A stretch of 7,399 nucleotides of DNA, taken from the NCBI GenBank assembly GCA_964533785.1, contig CAZHNG010000334.1, positions 1-7,399 on the forward strand. The letters are read 5' to 3'. Source of the stretch: JANQRV01 sp964533785 (GTDB taxonomy: Bacteria; Bacteroidota; Bacteroidia; Chitinophagales; Saprospiraceae). Shown here one piece after another: positions 1 through 6,283 of the stretch. Within the stretch, counting starts at the first letter, position 1. Each line of letters begins with the position of its first letter. The notes beneath the pieces are model-generated. The model was not told the DNA's origin and did no database searches. It saw only the letters and a list, made by a program, of their open reading frames with translations. The translations under genes and the position numbers were made by a program.

Positions 1-253
1 TTGGACAAAAAGACGGCTTCAAAATGCAAAGAAATTTGTGTTACAGTGTATTTAGTTATCTTTAATAAAAGTAAGGCTGCTTAATAAAGCTGTTTGATAT
101 CGCAAGAGGATTTTCTCAGTGACACGCATAAAAGGCTGATGATCGATGTTCTTGATGTGCCTGAGGTGTCTCTTTTAATATGATTTGAAATTTGATTAAG
201 TTACGGTTTAAACAGCCTTTTCCTACTAAATTTATTGACAAAATCACATACAG
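1..253. other. Leading stretch with no recognisable gene
   Basis: All three forward frames are open only briefly from the window edge, closing at about 55, 65 and 84, and none of the resulting tails resembles a protein family I know. A second open run in the first frame, 88-183, is equally anonymous. The base composition is AT-rich and no strong hairpin or tRNA-like fold is apparent. An upstream gene could end within the first 84 bases, but the sequence alone does not say in which frame. The last 50 bases contain the weak promoter candidate listed separately. Confidence 0.5.
207..234 (+). promoter_or_regulatory. Weak candidate Bacteroidota promoter for the NTF2-like gene
   Basis: TAAATTTA at 227-234 matches the Bacteroidota -7 consensus TAnnTTTG at all but the last base. 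TTTA at 207-210 lies 16 bases upstream, resembling the TTTG -33 element with a somewhat short spacer. Transcription would start near 241, leaving a leader of roughly a dozen bases before the ATG at 254. Such partial matches are common in AT-rich DNA, so this is tentative. Confidence 0.25.
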
Positions 254-742
254 ATGAACTTTAGAAGCTTTATTTTTTTATTCGCCCTATCCTTACCCAT
301 TTTTGCATCGGCACAATCTCAAAAAGCAGATGAGTCAATTAAGGTACTGGCCGTTATTAATCAGCTTTTCGATGGAATGCGGGCCGGGGATAGTGCCATG
401 GTTAGCGCCGTTTTTTATCCTAAGGCAACAATGTTTAGTTCTTTTACGGATCAGGACGGAAAACCTGTTCTTAGGAAAGGGGATTTACAAAAATTCCTCG
501 AAGCGATCGGAACGCCTCACGAAGAAATTTGGGATGAACCTATTTGGGATACGGAAGTTCGGATTGATGGTAATCTCGCTCAAGTGTGGACAAAATACGC
601 CTTTTATGCAGGTGAAAAGTTCAGTCATTGCGGAGTAGATGCTTTTCAGCTTACTCGTACGGAAGAGGGGTGGAAAATTTTTCACCTGACAGATACGCGC
701 CAGCGCGAAGGGTGTGAATTACCAGAGGAGTTAAGGAAATAG
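254..742 (+). CDS. Secreted NTF2-like (SnoaL / DUF4440 / lumazine-binding-like) protein
   Basis: A 162-residue protein with a clear Sec signal peptide: N-terminal Arg, a hydrophobic core at residues 5-18, and A-S-A|Q with likely cleavage after residue 20. The mature part looks like one NTF2-fold alpha+beta cone. A helix around 27-45 (I-x-x-L-F-D-G-M-R-A-G-D) is followed by V-x-A-V-F-Y-P-K-A-T at 51-59. Strands include A-Q-V-W-T-K-Y-x-F (109-117), H-C-G-V-D-A-F-Q-L (125-133) and G-W-K-I-F-H-L-T-D-T-R (139-149). The length suits a single-domain member of the SnoaL-like/DUF4440 group, which mixes enzymes and ligand binders, so no reaction can be assigned. Cys126 and Cys154 could form a disulfide in the periplasm. 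The ATG at 254 is chosen because it gives the complete signal peptide. The gene stands alone, and its stop converges on the terminator of the next gene. The fold call is good; the function is unknown. Confidence 0.85.
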   Translation: MNFRSFIFLFALSLPIFASAQSQKADESIKVLAVINQLFDGMRAGDSAMVSAVFYPKATMFSSFTDQDGKPVLRKGDLQKFLEAIGTPHEEIWDEPIWDTEVRIDGNLAQVWTKYAFYAGEKFSHCGVDAFQLTRTEEGWKIFHLTDTRQREGCELPEELRK

Positions 743-852
743 CGTTTGGGTCTAGTTTTATTGCCTAACAGGGTTTTTTTCCGTCATTAGACTCTAATCG
801 AAGTTGTCGGAAAATGCTTCTGAAAAGGGTTGCTTCTTAAATCTTACAGGAT

Positions 853-878
853 AAAAAAAGTCGCACAGTTGTGCGACT
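853..878 (-). terminator. Rho-independent terminator of the T9SS-protein gene
   Basis: An 8-bp perfect stem AGTCGCAC / GTGCGACT (859-866 and 871-878) with an AGTT loop at 867-870 is bordered on its left by an A-run at 853-859. Read on the minus strand this is a GC-rich hairpin followed directly by a seven-T tract, about 85 bases past the stop codon of the 837-residue gene. On the plus strand no T tract follows the stem, so it should act for minus-strand transcripts only. It is the strongest structural signal outside the genes. Confidence 0.88.
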
Positions 879-960
879 CACTAGCAATGATTATAATTCC
901 ACGAATAAATATAAATCTTTATTAAATGGTCGTTGACGTTAAGGTGTCATCAAAATCTTC

Positions 961-3474
961 TCATCGAACAACCTGAAATTTCTTATTAATAGTTTCACTC
1001 CCTGTATAAACGGAAATAATGTACATTCCATTGTCCAAACCCTGAACATCTAATTGTGCGCGATTACTTTGCATAGAACCGGTATCTAATAGTTTTTGAC
1101 CGGTCATGTTGTATACAACAGCGCGGTTGAACTCATTCATTCCGTTTAGATGAACGTTCAATAAATTGTTTGCGGGATTGGGATACACTTTCAGCAAATC
1201 CGGCGAAATGGGCAGGTTTTCAGTATCCGTATCTTTTTTCAGTTTGATTTTGATGGTCGTACCTTCAATTAAAACCCCTACTTCTTCTCCCTTACTATTG
1301 GTTGCCGTTGCTACAAAGTTTCCTCCGATAGGTACCTCTATTTCTTCCTGATCCGGTCTGAATCCTTCCACATTTCCTTCAATGACTATTCTGGTCGTTC
1401 CGATCTTACCGTATCCACTGGCTGAAACACCGTTGGTTCTGGTAAATGCAGATTCTACCAGACCTAGATAATTATTGTGGGATAATTTTAAGACGGGAGA
1501 ATTATAGGACAACCAGGAGTTGCGTTCGAATTGAATGTTTACACTCTCAGGAACGAAAAACTCAGGATTGTATTCAAAAGGGAAAGTAAAGCCGTAAACA
1601 TCAATAGCAGGATTATCCGCACCTCCCATGAACATATCCAGTTCGATAACATCACCAGGATTGGCTGTAATAGTTCCTTTTAAGCGAATGACGTGCTTGG
1701 GGTTGGGAATGCGAGTCGGGGTCAGGTCATGTGTGCGGCCGTAAAACTTGCTGATGGCCATCGTATCGAGGGCGGTTACCATACTATCTCCATCGGTATC
1801 CAGGTGTTTTAGATTGATTTGACCACTCTGGAGCTGTGCCTGCCAATCGGGTGCAAATTGACCATACCACTGATTCAAATCTGCTTCGGAACGGGGAACC
1901 CCAAGTTCCCCCATGCTTAAACCAAGTGGAAGTAGGTCTTCTACGTTAACAACTCCGTCCAGGTTAGTATCTCCGGGCCATACGCAATCATCAATACAGA
2001 ATGGCTCCGTCCGATTGGGATCGCCAATATCCAGGATCTGTACTTCGACTTTTACTGCCATAGAGTACCGGCAGATGCCCGAATAGCTCGTACAATATTC
2101 TATTTCGAAAGCATCCTGGGCAGAAATAACATCATCATTTGGCACGTAAACAATTATGTTTTCTCCTTGGATAGGTTGGCCGTAAATCACCGTATCTACC
2201 TGGCCGGATAAAAACATGGCTTGTCCGTATTCTCCCTGATCTTTAATTTCAAAGGTAATATCTGGGATCGGCACATTATAGCCGATAATTAAAGGTGTCC
2301 TTTTCGGGGTGACCAGAAAGTATTTTGAAGAAGCCGGCTCAAAATTACTGACAACTACCTGTACGGTAGCCACTTCGGGCTCTCCTCCACATCCGGGTGC
2401 TTTGACGGAATACGTAAACTCGTCAATACCTACGAAACTTTCGTCCGGGAAATAAGTGATCGTTCCCAATGGAAAATTACTTACCTCGATGGTTCCGTGT
2501 CCTGGTTGGGACTCTACCTGAAAACAGGTTGTATTATTGTCGTTTTCCAGTACATTAAATTCTACCGGAGCATAAGGGCTGGTATAGACCTTATCATTGG
2601 TGGTAAAGACCTGAGACTCGAAATCTAATACTTCCACTTCAACCACGTAGGAATTTCCGTTGCCGGTTAGGGTAAAGCCATCGTCGCCAACAAAATCTTC
2701 ATCTGGAAAATATTGGTTAGCAGCAGGATCATACGTTCCGTTGTTTGGTAATTCACTGATTTCTAGTCCGAATGGCAATATGATCCATTGAGGTTCATTC
2801 TTCTTGGTGAATACTTTAATGGTATCCGTATTTGCCGAAGCCTCCGGATCATTTATGTTTATACTAACGGTTCCTTGATCGCAAGTTCCGACCGTATCAC
2901 AAACGTTGTAGGTCAAATGAGCGATACCGGTAAAATCAGCTTCCGGAATAAATTCTATTAAAGAGGAACCCTCATCAAAATAAGCTTCTCCGTGGTTGAC
3001 CAAAGCAATATTTTGGATAAAAAGCCCTCCGTGGCTTGAAATATCATTTGCTAATACTTCGACAGATGTGGGTTCGTTAACATTCGTAGTACCAAGATCG
3101 TATATGGCAGTAACTTCAGAAGCTTTGACATTAACTTTAAACCATACCGGACGTGCTTCGGTTGGGTTTTGTACGTACGGAAACAATAGAACCTGAAAAG
3201 AATCCAAACCAATAAAGCCATCATTAGGTACGTAGGTCACTACCCATTCCGTATCGCTAGTTGCACGAAAGTTAGTGGCTACTCCGTGGCGTCCGTTGTT
3301 ATCACCAAAAACAGTTGGTATGAACCTATCGTTGAATAAGGTGCCGTAAGAATCAAAAACAATATCTATTTCTTGGTCAACGAAGGTTTCAAAATCTCCC
3401 TGGGAAAATGAGAGGAGAGGGATGGCAAGCAACCAAAATAGAAGGAAGATTTTCTTTCGAAATAATTGATTCAT
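961..3474 (-). CDS. T9SS-exported multidomain protein: Ig-like repeats, dockerin-like, cohesin-like, sorting domain
   Basis: An 837-residue cell-surface or secreted protein with no recognisable catalytic domain. Residues 1-25 are a signal peptide (L-L-S-F-S-Q|G). About 26-482 hold five Ig/cadherin-like repeats of the tandem-95/Big_9 type, recognised by 'V-L-x-N-D' (e.g. 308-312) and 'Y-F-P-D-E-x-F-V-G-x-D-x-F-T' (e.g. 341-354). Residues 493-582 form a dockerin-like calcium module: loop 1 D502-x-N-x-D506-G-x-x-N510-x-x-D513, loop 2 D559-x-D-x-D563-S-x-x-T567-x-x-D570. Residues 594-745 resemble a cohesin-like beta-sandwich (G-D-V-I-E-L-D-M at 607-614; G-F-T-F-P-F-E-Y-N-P at 628-637). A short acidic linker leads to a type A T9SS sorting domain from about 760 (V-Y-P-N-P-A-N-N at 763-770, G-M-Y-I-I at 817-821, K-K-F-Q-V-V-R at the end). 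It should cross the outer membrane by T9SS and be released or surface-anchored. Spaced Cys pairs (192/198, 461/468, 493/497) suggest disulfides. It is monocistronic with its own terminator. The likely role is adhesion or matrix scaffolding, which is inferred. Confidence 0.92.
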   Translation of the reverse strand: MNQLFRKKIFLLFWLLAIPLLSFSQGDFETFVDQEIDIVFDSYGTLFNDRFIPTVFGDNNGRHGVATNFRATSDTEWVVTYVPNDGFIGLDSFQVLLFPYVQNPTEARPVWFKVNVKASEVTAIYDLGTTNVNEPTSVEVLANDISSHGGLFIQNIALVNHGEAYFDEGSSLIEFIPEADFTGIAHLTYNVCDTVGTCDQGTVSININDPEASANTDTIKVFTKKNEPQWIILPFGLEISELPNNGTYDPAANQYFPDEDFVGDDGFTLTGNGNSYVVEVEVLDFESQVFTTNDKVYTSPYAPVEFNVLENDNNTTCFQVESQPGHGTIEVSNFPLGTITYFPDESFVGIDEFTYSVKAPGCGGEPEVATVQVVVSNFEPASSKYFLVTPKRTPLIIGYNVPIPDITFEIKDQGEYGQAMFLSGQVDTVIYGQPIQGENIIVYVPNDDVISAQDAFEIEYCTSYSGICRYSMAVKVEVQILDIGDPNRTEPFCIDDCVWPGDTNLDGVVNVEDLLPLGLSMGELGVPRSEADLNQWYGQFAPDWQAQLQSGQINLKHLDTDGDSMVTALDTMAISKFYGRTHDLTPTRIPNPKHVIRLKGTITANPGDVIELDMFMGGADNPAIDVYGFTFPFEYNPEFFVPESVNIQFERNSWLSYNSPVLKLSHNNYLGLVESAFTRTNGVSASGYGKIGTTRIVIEGNVEGFRPDQEEIEVPIGGNFVATATNSKGEEVGVLIEGTTIKIKLKKDTDTENLPISPDLLKVYPNPANNLLNVHLNGMNEFNRAVVYNMTGQKLLDTGSMQSNRAQLDVQGLDNGMYIISVYTGSETINKKFQVVR

Positions 3475-3512
3475 GGTTCGTGGACTTAAAATTTGTTGAT
3501 TAGGTCGAATTT

Positions 3513-3550
3513 CCGGTAGCTTCGGTGCAGGATTTTATGTCCTTTACCGG
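3513..3550 (-). promoter_or_regulatory. Possible leader hairpin upstream of the T9SS gene
   Basis: CCGGTA at 3513-3518 is the exact reverse complement of TACCGG at 3545-3550. Within the enclosed 26 bases a smaller stem, AGGA (3529-3532) with TCCT (3540-3543), is also possible. It lies about 40-75 bases upstream of the start codon and would sit in the 5' leader if transcription begins near 3595-3620. The stems are short, so this may be chance. Confidence 0.2.
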
Positions 3551-3722
3551 CCCTAGTTGAGTTTATTCCCCCAATTCATTATCATTGCTGTGCGCAAGTT
3601 ACAAAAATCCCTCCTTTATTTCCAAGAATATTTCACTTTCTCTGTAGGCATAGGGTAGTTGTTTCCTAATCTTTAATCACTTACATTGTGAAAATATTTC
3701 AATAGAATAAATTCTCTGGTTA

Positions 3723-3753
3723 TTTTTAAAGGCCGTCTTTTTGTATATTTTTG
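3723..3753 (+). promoter_or_regulatory. Bacteroidota-type promoter for the 483-residue gene
   Basis: TATTTTTG at 3746-3753 is a full match to the Bacteroidota -7 consensus TAnnTTTG. The T-run at 3722-3727 is about 20 bases upstream and is an imperfect -33 element. Transcription would begin near 3758-3760, giving a leader of about 10 bases before the ATG at 3771. The box overlaps the only in-frame upstream start (TTG at 3741), which argues against that longer start. Confidence 0.55.
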
Positions 3754-3770
3754 TGAAAATAACCAAGTCG

Positions 3771-5222
3771 ATGGAGTTAGTTGAAGACAAAAAAGCCTTA
3801 ATAAACGATACTAAACTTTTTAAAGTACTTAAAAAGTTTGATAAGTACGAACAAAATAAGCTTAGGAAGTATGTGAGTTCCCCTTATTTCAATCGCGACC
3901 AGCATTTGCTGAAACTCTACAATACCATTGTTCTGAAAATTAATAAAAATTCTTCAGAACATATCTACAAAAAGCAGTTATGGAAGGCAATGAAAACCGA
4001 CCGGCCCTACGACGACGTAAGGTTTAGGAAATATTGTTCAGATCTTTTGAAACTTGTTCAAGGTTACCTTTCCCAGCAATTCTTCGAAGACTCTTCTTTT
4101 TACCGGAATAATTTTCTCTTACAGGAAATTAAAAAAAGAAAGTTAGAAGAACTTTACAACAGTAGTTTGAGGGCCGCCAAAAGAGATGTTAATGACTCAA
4201 TCGGCGTCCATCCGGATGCTTTTCTGGAGCTCTTTCAAATTGAAGAACGATACTTTGAGATCATAGATTTTGAGACTAAGCGTCATTTGATCAGCAACCT
4301 GGACGAAATGGATGGTTATTTGAATAGTTATTTCATTTCCAGGAAACTAGAGATCATTTGTTCTGCTATTTACCGGAGTTCTCAATATTCACATGATTAC
4401 AACATTCAGTTTGTTGATCAAATTATTGAATTTGTTAATAATATAGAATATAAGAACTACCCTTATATAGCTATTTATTATCATATTTTATTGACACTGA
4501 TCCATCAAGAGGATGATGAATATTATTATAAGTTGAAAGACGAGATTGAAAAGAATATTGATCGATTTGAGATTGAAGAGATCGATAAAGTATATACTTA
4601 TGTGCTGAATTATTGTTTTGGGAAAATAAATAAAGGCCGGCAGGAATTTTTGGAAGAAGTTTTTTATGTTTATAAGTCTTTGATCGACAGGAATTTAATT
4701 TTGGAAAATAACCAGATTACCCCTTGGAGGTTCAAAAATATCACTCTGATCGCTCTCCGGTTAGGGAAGTTTAAATGGACAGAATCATTTATTATTGATT
4801 TTAAAGAAAAACTTCAGGAAGATTTTAGGGAAAATGCAGTGAGATACAACTTAGCACTCCTTTATTTTTATTTAAAAAAGTATGAGAAAGTAATTCAGCA
4901 ATTGCAATTCGTGGAGTACGAAGACCCCGCTTACAATCTGGATTCCAAAGCCATGTTAATTGGATCTTACTACGAATTGGACGAATTAGAGCCTTTGTAT
5001 TCTCTTTTTGAAAGTTTCCGTGCCTATTTGAACCGCCATAAAGATATACCTGAAGAAAGGAGAAAACGTTATCTCAATTTGATCAAATTTACCAGAAGGT
5101 TAACTAAAATTGATCCACGGGATAAACAAGCTCTGGAAAAACTAAAAAAAGATATTCAATCCTCAGAAGGAGTGGTGAGTATCAAATGGCTTAACGAAAA
5201 GATTTCCGAGTTAGAAGGATAG
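3771..5222 (+). CDS. Uncharacterised helical, TPR-like protein of a Saprospiria-type family
   Basis: A 483-residue soluble protein, almost entirely helical by composition, with no signal peptide or membrane segment. The N-terminal block (15-50) has L-F-K-V-L-K-K-F-D-K-Y-E and the signature S-S-P-Y-F-N-R-D at 36-43. The C-terminal block (about 353-480) looks TPR-like: Y-N-L-A-L-L-Y-F-Y-L-K-K-Y-E-K-V (359-374), S-Y-Y-E-L-D-E-L-E-P-L (399-409), S-F-R-A-Y-L-N-R-H-K (415-424), ending in K-W-L-N-E-K-I (472-478). From memory this pattern recurs in hypothetical proteins of Saprospiria, often as many paralogues per genome; no member is characterised as far as I know. In-frame TTG at 3741 would add ten residues but lies in the promoter, so ATG 3771 is preferred. 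Sampled 60-base lines range from about 22 to 45 percent GC, visibly lower than the downstream genes. The role is unknown; a repeat-based protein-interaction role is plausible. Confidence 0.85.
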   Translation: MELVEDKKALINDTKLFKVLKKFDKYEQNKLRKYVSSPYFNRDQHLLKLYNTIVLKINKNSSEHIYKKQLWKAMKTDRPYDDVRFRKYCSDLLKLVQGYLSQQFFEDSSFYRNNFLLQEIKKRKLEELYNSSLRAAKRDVNDSIGVHPDAFLELFQIEERYFEIIDFETKRHLISNLDEMDGYLNSYFISRKLEIICSAIYRSSQYSHDYNIQFVDQIIEFVNNIEYKNYPYIAIYYHILLTLIHQEDDEYYYKLKDEIEKNIDRFEIEEIDKVYTYVLNYCFGKINKGRQEFLEEVFYVYKSLIDRNLILENNQITPWRFKNITLIALRLGKFKWTESFIIDFKEKLQEDFRENAVRYNLALLYFYLKKYEKVIQQLQFVEYEDPAYNLDSKAMLIGSYYELDELEPLYSLFESFRAYLNRHKDIPEERRKRYLNLIKFTRRLTKIDPRDKQALEKLKKDIQSSEGVVSIKWLNEKISELEG

Positions 5223-5228
5223 CCTAAG

Positions 5229-5690
5229 TTATTTTAATTTTATTTCTTTTTTATCGAACGGATTCAAAGCAACACCTTTAACCTTGGCCTCCGCCTCAAG
5301 CCGGTATTCCGATTTGGCACCTCTGAAATACTTGGCCACTTTGGCAAATCCTCGCGTAAAAAAATTGTCCTCCATTTCATCCACTTCGGATTTGTAGACT
5401 TTAAAAGGCAAGGTGAAACTAACTTCAACGGCCTGGTCGGGGTTTACCTGAAAACTGTCGTGCTTTTCCATGGCCCCCATCTCGTATTCATCAATCCGTT
5501 TTTCTTTACCTCTGCCGCGGGTATACTTTTCGATCATCGCTACTTTAAACGAGCTGACGGTTTGCGGATTCATCGATTCAAAACGAAGCTTTCCATTGAT
5601 CTGGCCTTCCGATTTGTCAATTTCTTCAGGTATTTCAATAGTCATTTTGACGCCTTCGATGCCCAACCATTTTTTTACTTTGCCTAGCAT
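5229..5690 (-). CDS. Arrestin-like / Spo0M-like protein
   Basis: A 153-residue cytoplasmic protein resembling one arrestin-like beta-sandwich, close in pattern to the first half of Spo0M-family proteins. It opens with a basic amphipathic helix (M-L-G-K-V-K-K-W-L-G-I-E-G) and then the strand V-K-M-T-I-E-I-P at 14-21. Next comes 'G-Q-I-N-G-K-L-R-F' (29-37), S-S-F-K-V-A-M-I-E-K-Y (46-56), the typical 'V-S-F-T-L-P-F' strand (90-96), and a C-terminal Y-R-L-E-A-E-A-K-V-K-G-V-A-L-N-P-F-D (129-146). Full Spo0M has a second half that is absent here. ATG 5690 is chosen because homology-like sequence starts there; an in-frame ATG at 5771 would overlap the upstream gene by 49 bases and add a non-conserved hydrophobic stretch. 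It lies 32 bases after the preceding minus gene and is probably co-transcribed. Its stop faces the 483-residue gene's stop 6 bases away. The arrestin-fold assignment is by pattern only. Confidence 0.65.
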   Translation of the reverse strand: MLGKVKKWLGIEGVKMTIEIPEEIDKSEGQINGKLRFESMNPQTVSSFKVAMIEKYTRGRGKEKRIDEYEMGAMEKHDSFQVNPDQAVEVSFTLPFKVYKSEVDEMEDNFFTRGFAKVAKYFRGAKSEYRLEAEAKVKGVALNPFDKKEIKLK

Positions 5691-5722
5691 GTTTTTGATT
5701 TTTGAGATAAAAAAGAAGTAGA

Positions 5723-6214
5723 TCACTTCACTAACCGATAATGCCAACTTTCCTTTAATGGCTTCAGCCAATTTCGATCAAACTCGCTTTTCTTATCGAC
5801 TAGGGTGTCGAAAACCAGGGTTTCATCATCGATGGCTCCTTGGTCATAGTGTTTTTTAAACTCGGCCTTGTTGACGGAAAATACCTCTCCATCTTTTTGG
5901 TAGGCAAAACGCATCCGGTCGAATAGATCCACCTGGTAACGCTGTTCCAAAGCTTTGATAAAATGAACCGATTTATCTATCGAACAACCGCTGGCTCCCG
6001 CCGCTGATTCATCCACCATCAATATCACAAAACGATTGAAAGCAACATCACCGGCTGCTCTTAGCTTTTTATCATGGCTTACCCATTGTGCCGCGAACCC
6101 AGCAAGGTGCTGCCTGATCTCTTCCGTTTCCTCAGCCGTAAAAGGCCGGTTACTTTGGTAAATCCAAACCCGCGAGGCAGGGGATAAGGCTTTTATGGTA
6201 TTACTTGTGTTCAA
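5723..6214 (-). CDS. Conserved Bacteroidota protein often labelled 'ABC transporter ATPase' (no ATPase motifs)
   Basis: A 163-residue soluble protein. I recognise the family from Bacteroidota genomes by its blocks: S-R-V-W-I-Y-Q-S-N-R-P-F (14-25), W44-x-x-H47, R-F-V-I-L-M-V-D-E (61-69), G-A-S-G-C-S-I-D-K-S-V-H-F-I-K (73-87), L-V-F-D-T-L-V (133-139) and S-W-H-Y-R-L near the end. Databases commonly name it 'ABC transporter ATPase', but there is no Walker A (GxxxxGKT/S), no LSGGQ signature and no Walker B, and it is far too short for an ABC nucleotide-binding domain. The invariant-looking G-C-S-I-D motif with Cys77 could be a functional site. It is the first gene of a minus-strand pair with the arrestin-like gene. 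The A-rich stretch before the ATG fits Bacteroidota translation starts. The family call is fairly firm; the function is unknown. Confidence 0.85.
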   Translation of the reverse strand: MNTSNTIKALSPASRVWIYQSNRPFTAEETEEIRQHLAGFAAQWVSHDKKLRAAGDVAFNRFVILMVDESAAGASGCSIDKSVHFIKALEQRYQVDLFDRMRFAYQKDGEVFSVNKAEFKKHYDQGAIDDETLVFDTLVDKKSEFDRNWLKPLKESWHYRLVK

Positions 6215-6236
6215 TTTTTTTCTTTTTTCTGAAAAA

Positions 6237-6267
6237 CAAATGTTGTGTGGATTGGGTTGACTCTAAA
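6237..6267 (-). promoter_or_regulatory. Candidate promoter of the minus-strand gene pair
   Basis: Read on the minus strand, TTTA (6267-6264), a 19-base spacer and AACATTTG (6244-6237) match the Bacteroidota -33/-7 layout, with one mismatch in each box. Transcription would start near 6230, leaving a short purine/A-rich leader before the ATG at 6214. It lies in the 69-base gap shared with the divergent cytochrome gene, for which no comparable plus-strand box is visible. Confidence 0.4.
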
Positions 6268-6283
6268 AGTAACATAAAAGCTT

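Larger units (their letters stand above)
3475..3770. other. Divergent intergenic region between the T9SS and 483-residue genes
   Basis: This region separates two divergently transcribed genes. The side facing the plus-strand gene carries a good TAnnTTTG promoter and, just upstream of it, two small AT-rich inverted repeats (3689-3701 and 3704-3715). The side facing the T9SS gene has no perfect -7 box. The nearest matches on the minus strand are GATTTTTG (3609-3602) and TATTCTTG (3630-3623), each one base off, which would give a leader of about 120-150 bases. That leader would contain the inverted repeat at 3513-3550. No ORF or RNA gene is apparent. Confidence 0.6.

Noticed and set aside
5..17. 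ACAAAAAGACGGC at 5-17 is the exact reverse complement of 3732-3744, which might suggest inverted ends of a mobile element.
   Set aside because: A 13-base inverted match is expected about once by chance in a window of this size. There is no transposase between the copies, no flanking duplication, and the second copy overlaps a promoter.
1..84. Possible 3' end of an upstream gene in frame 1 (open to a stop at 82-84).
   Set aside because: All three frames are open for similar short distances and none yields a recognisable protein tail.
743..785. T-run at 774-780 as a terminator for the NTF2-like gene.
   Set aside because: Only a 3-bp stem (CCT/AGG) precedes the T-run, too weak to call a terminator.
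961..3474. The dockerin-like and cohesin-like domains as evidence of a cellulosome.
   Set aside because: There is no glycoside hydrolase or carbohydrate-binding module in the protein or its neighbours, and the T9SS tail points to a Bacteroidota surface protein.
3741..3770. TTG at 3741 as the start of the 483-residue gene.
   Set aside because: It lies just ahead of the TAnnTTTG box at 3746-3753, so the transcript would begin downstream of it. The ATG at 3771 is in frame and well placed.
5460..5721. Plus-strand open frames inside the arrestin-like gene region.
   Set aside because: They are antisense to a gene with a coherent fold pattern, have no family resemblance and have no promoter.
5723..6214. 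Annotation as an ABC transporter ATPase.
   Set aside because: No Walker A, ABC signature or Walker B motif is present in the 163 residues; the common database name appears to be a propagated error.
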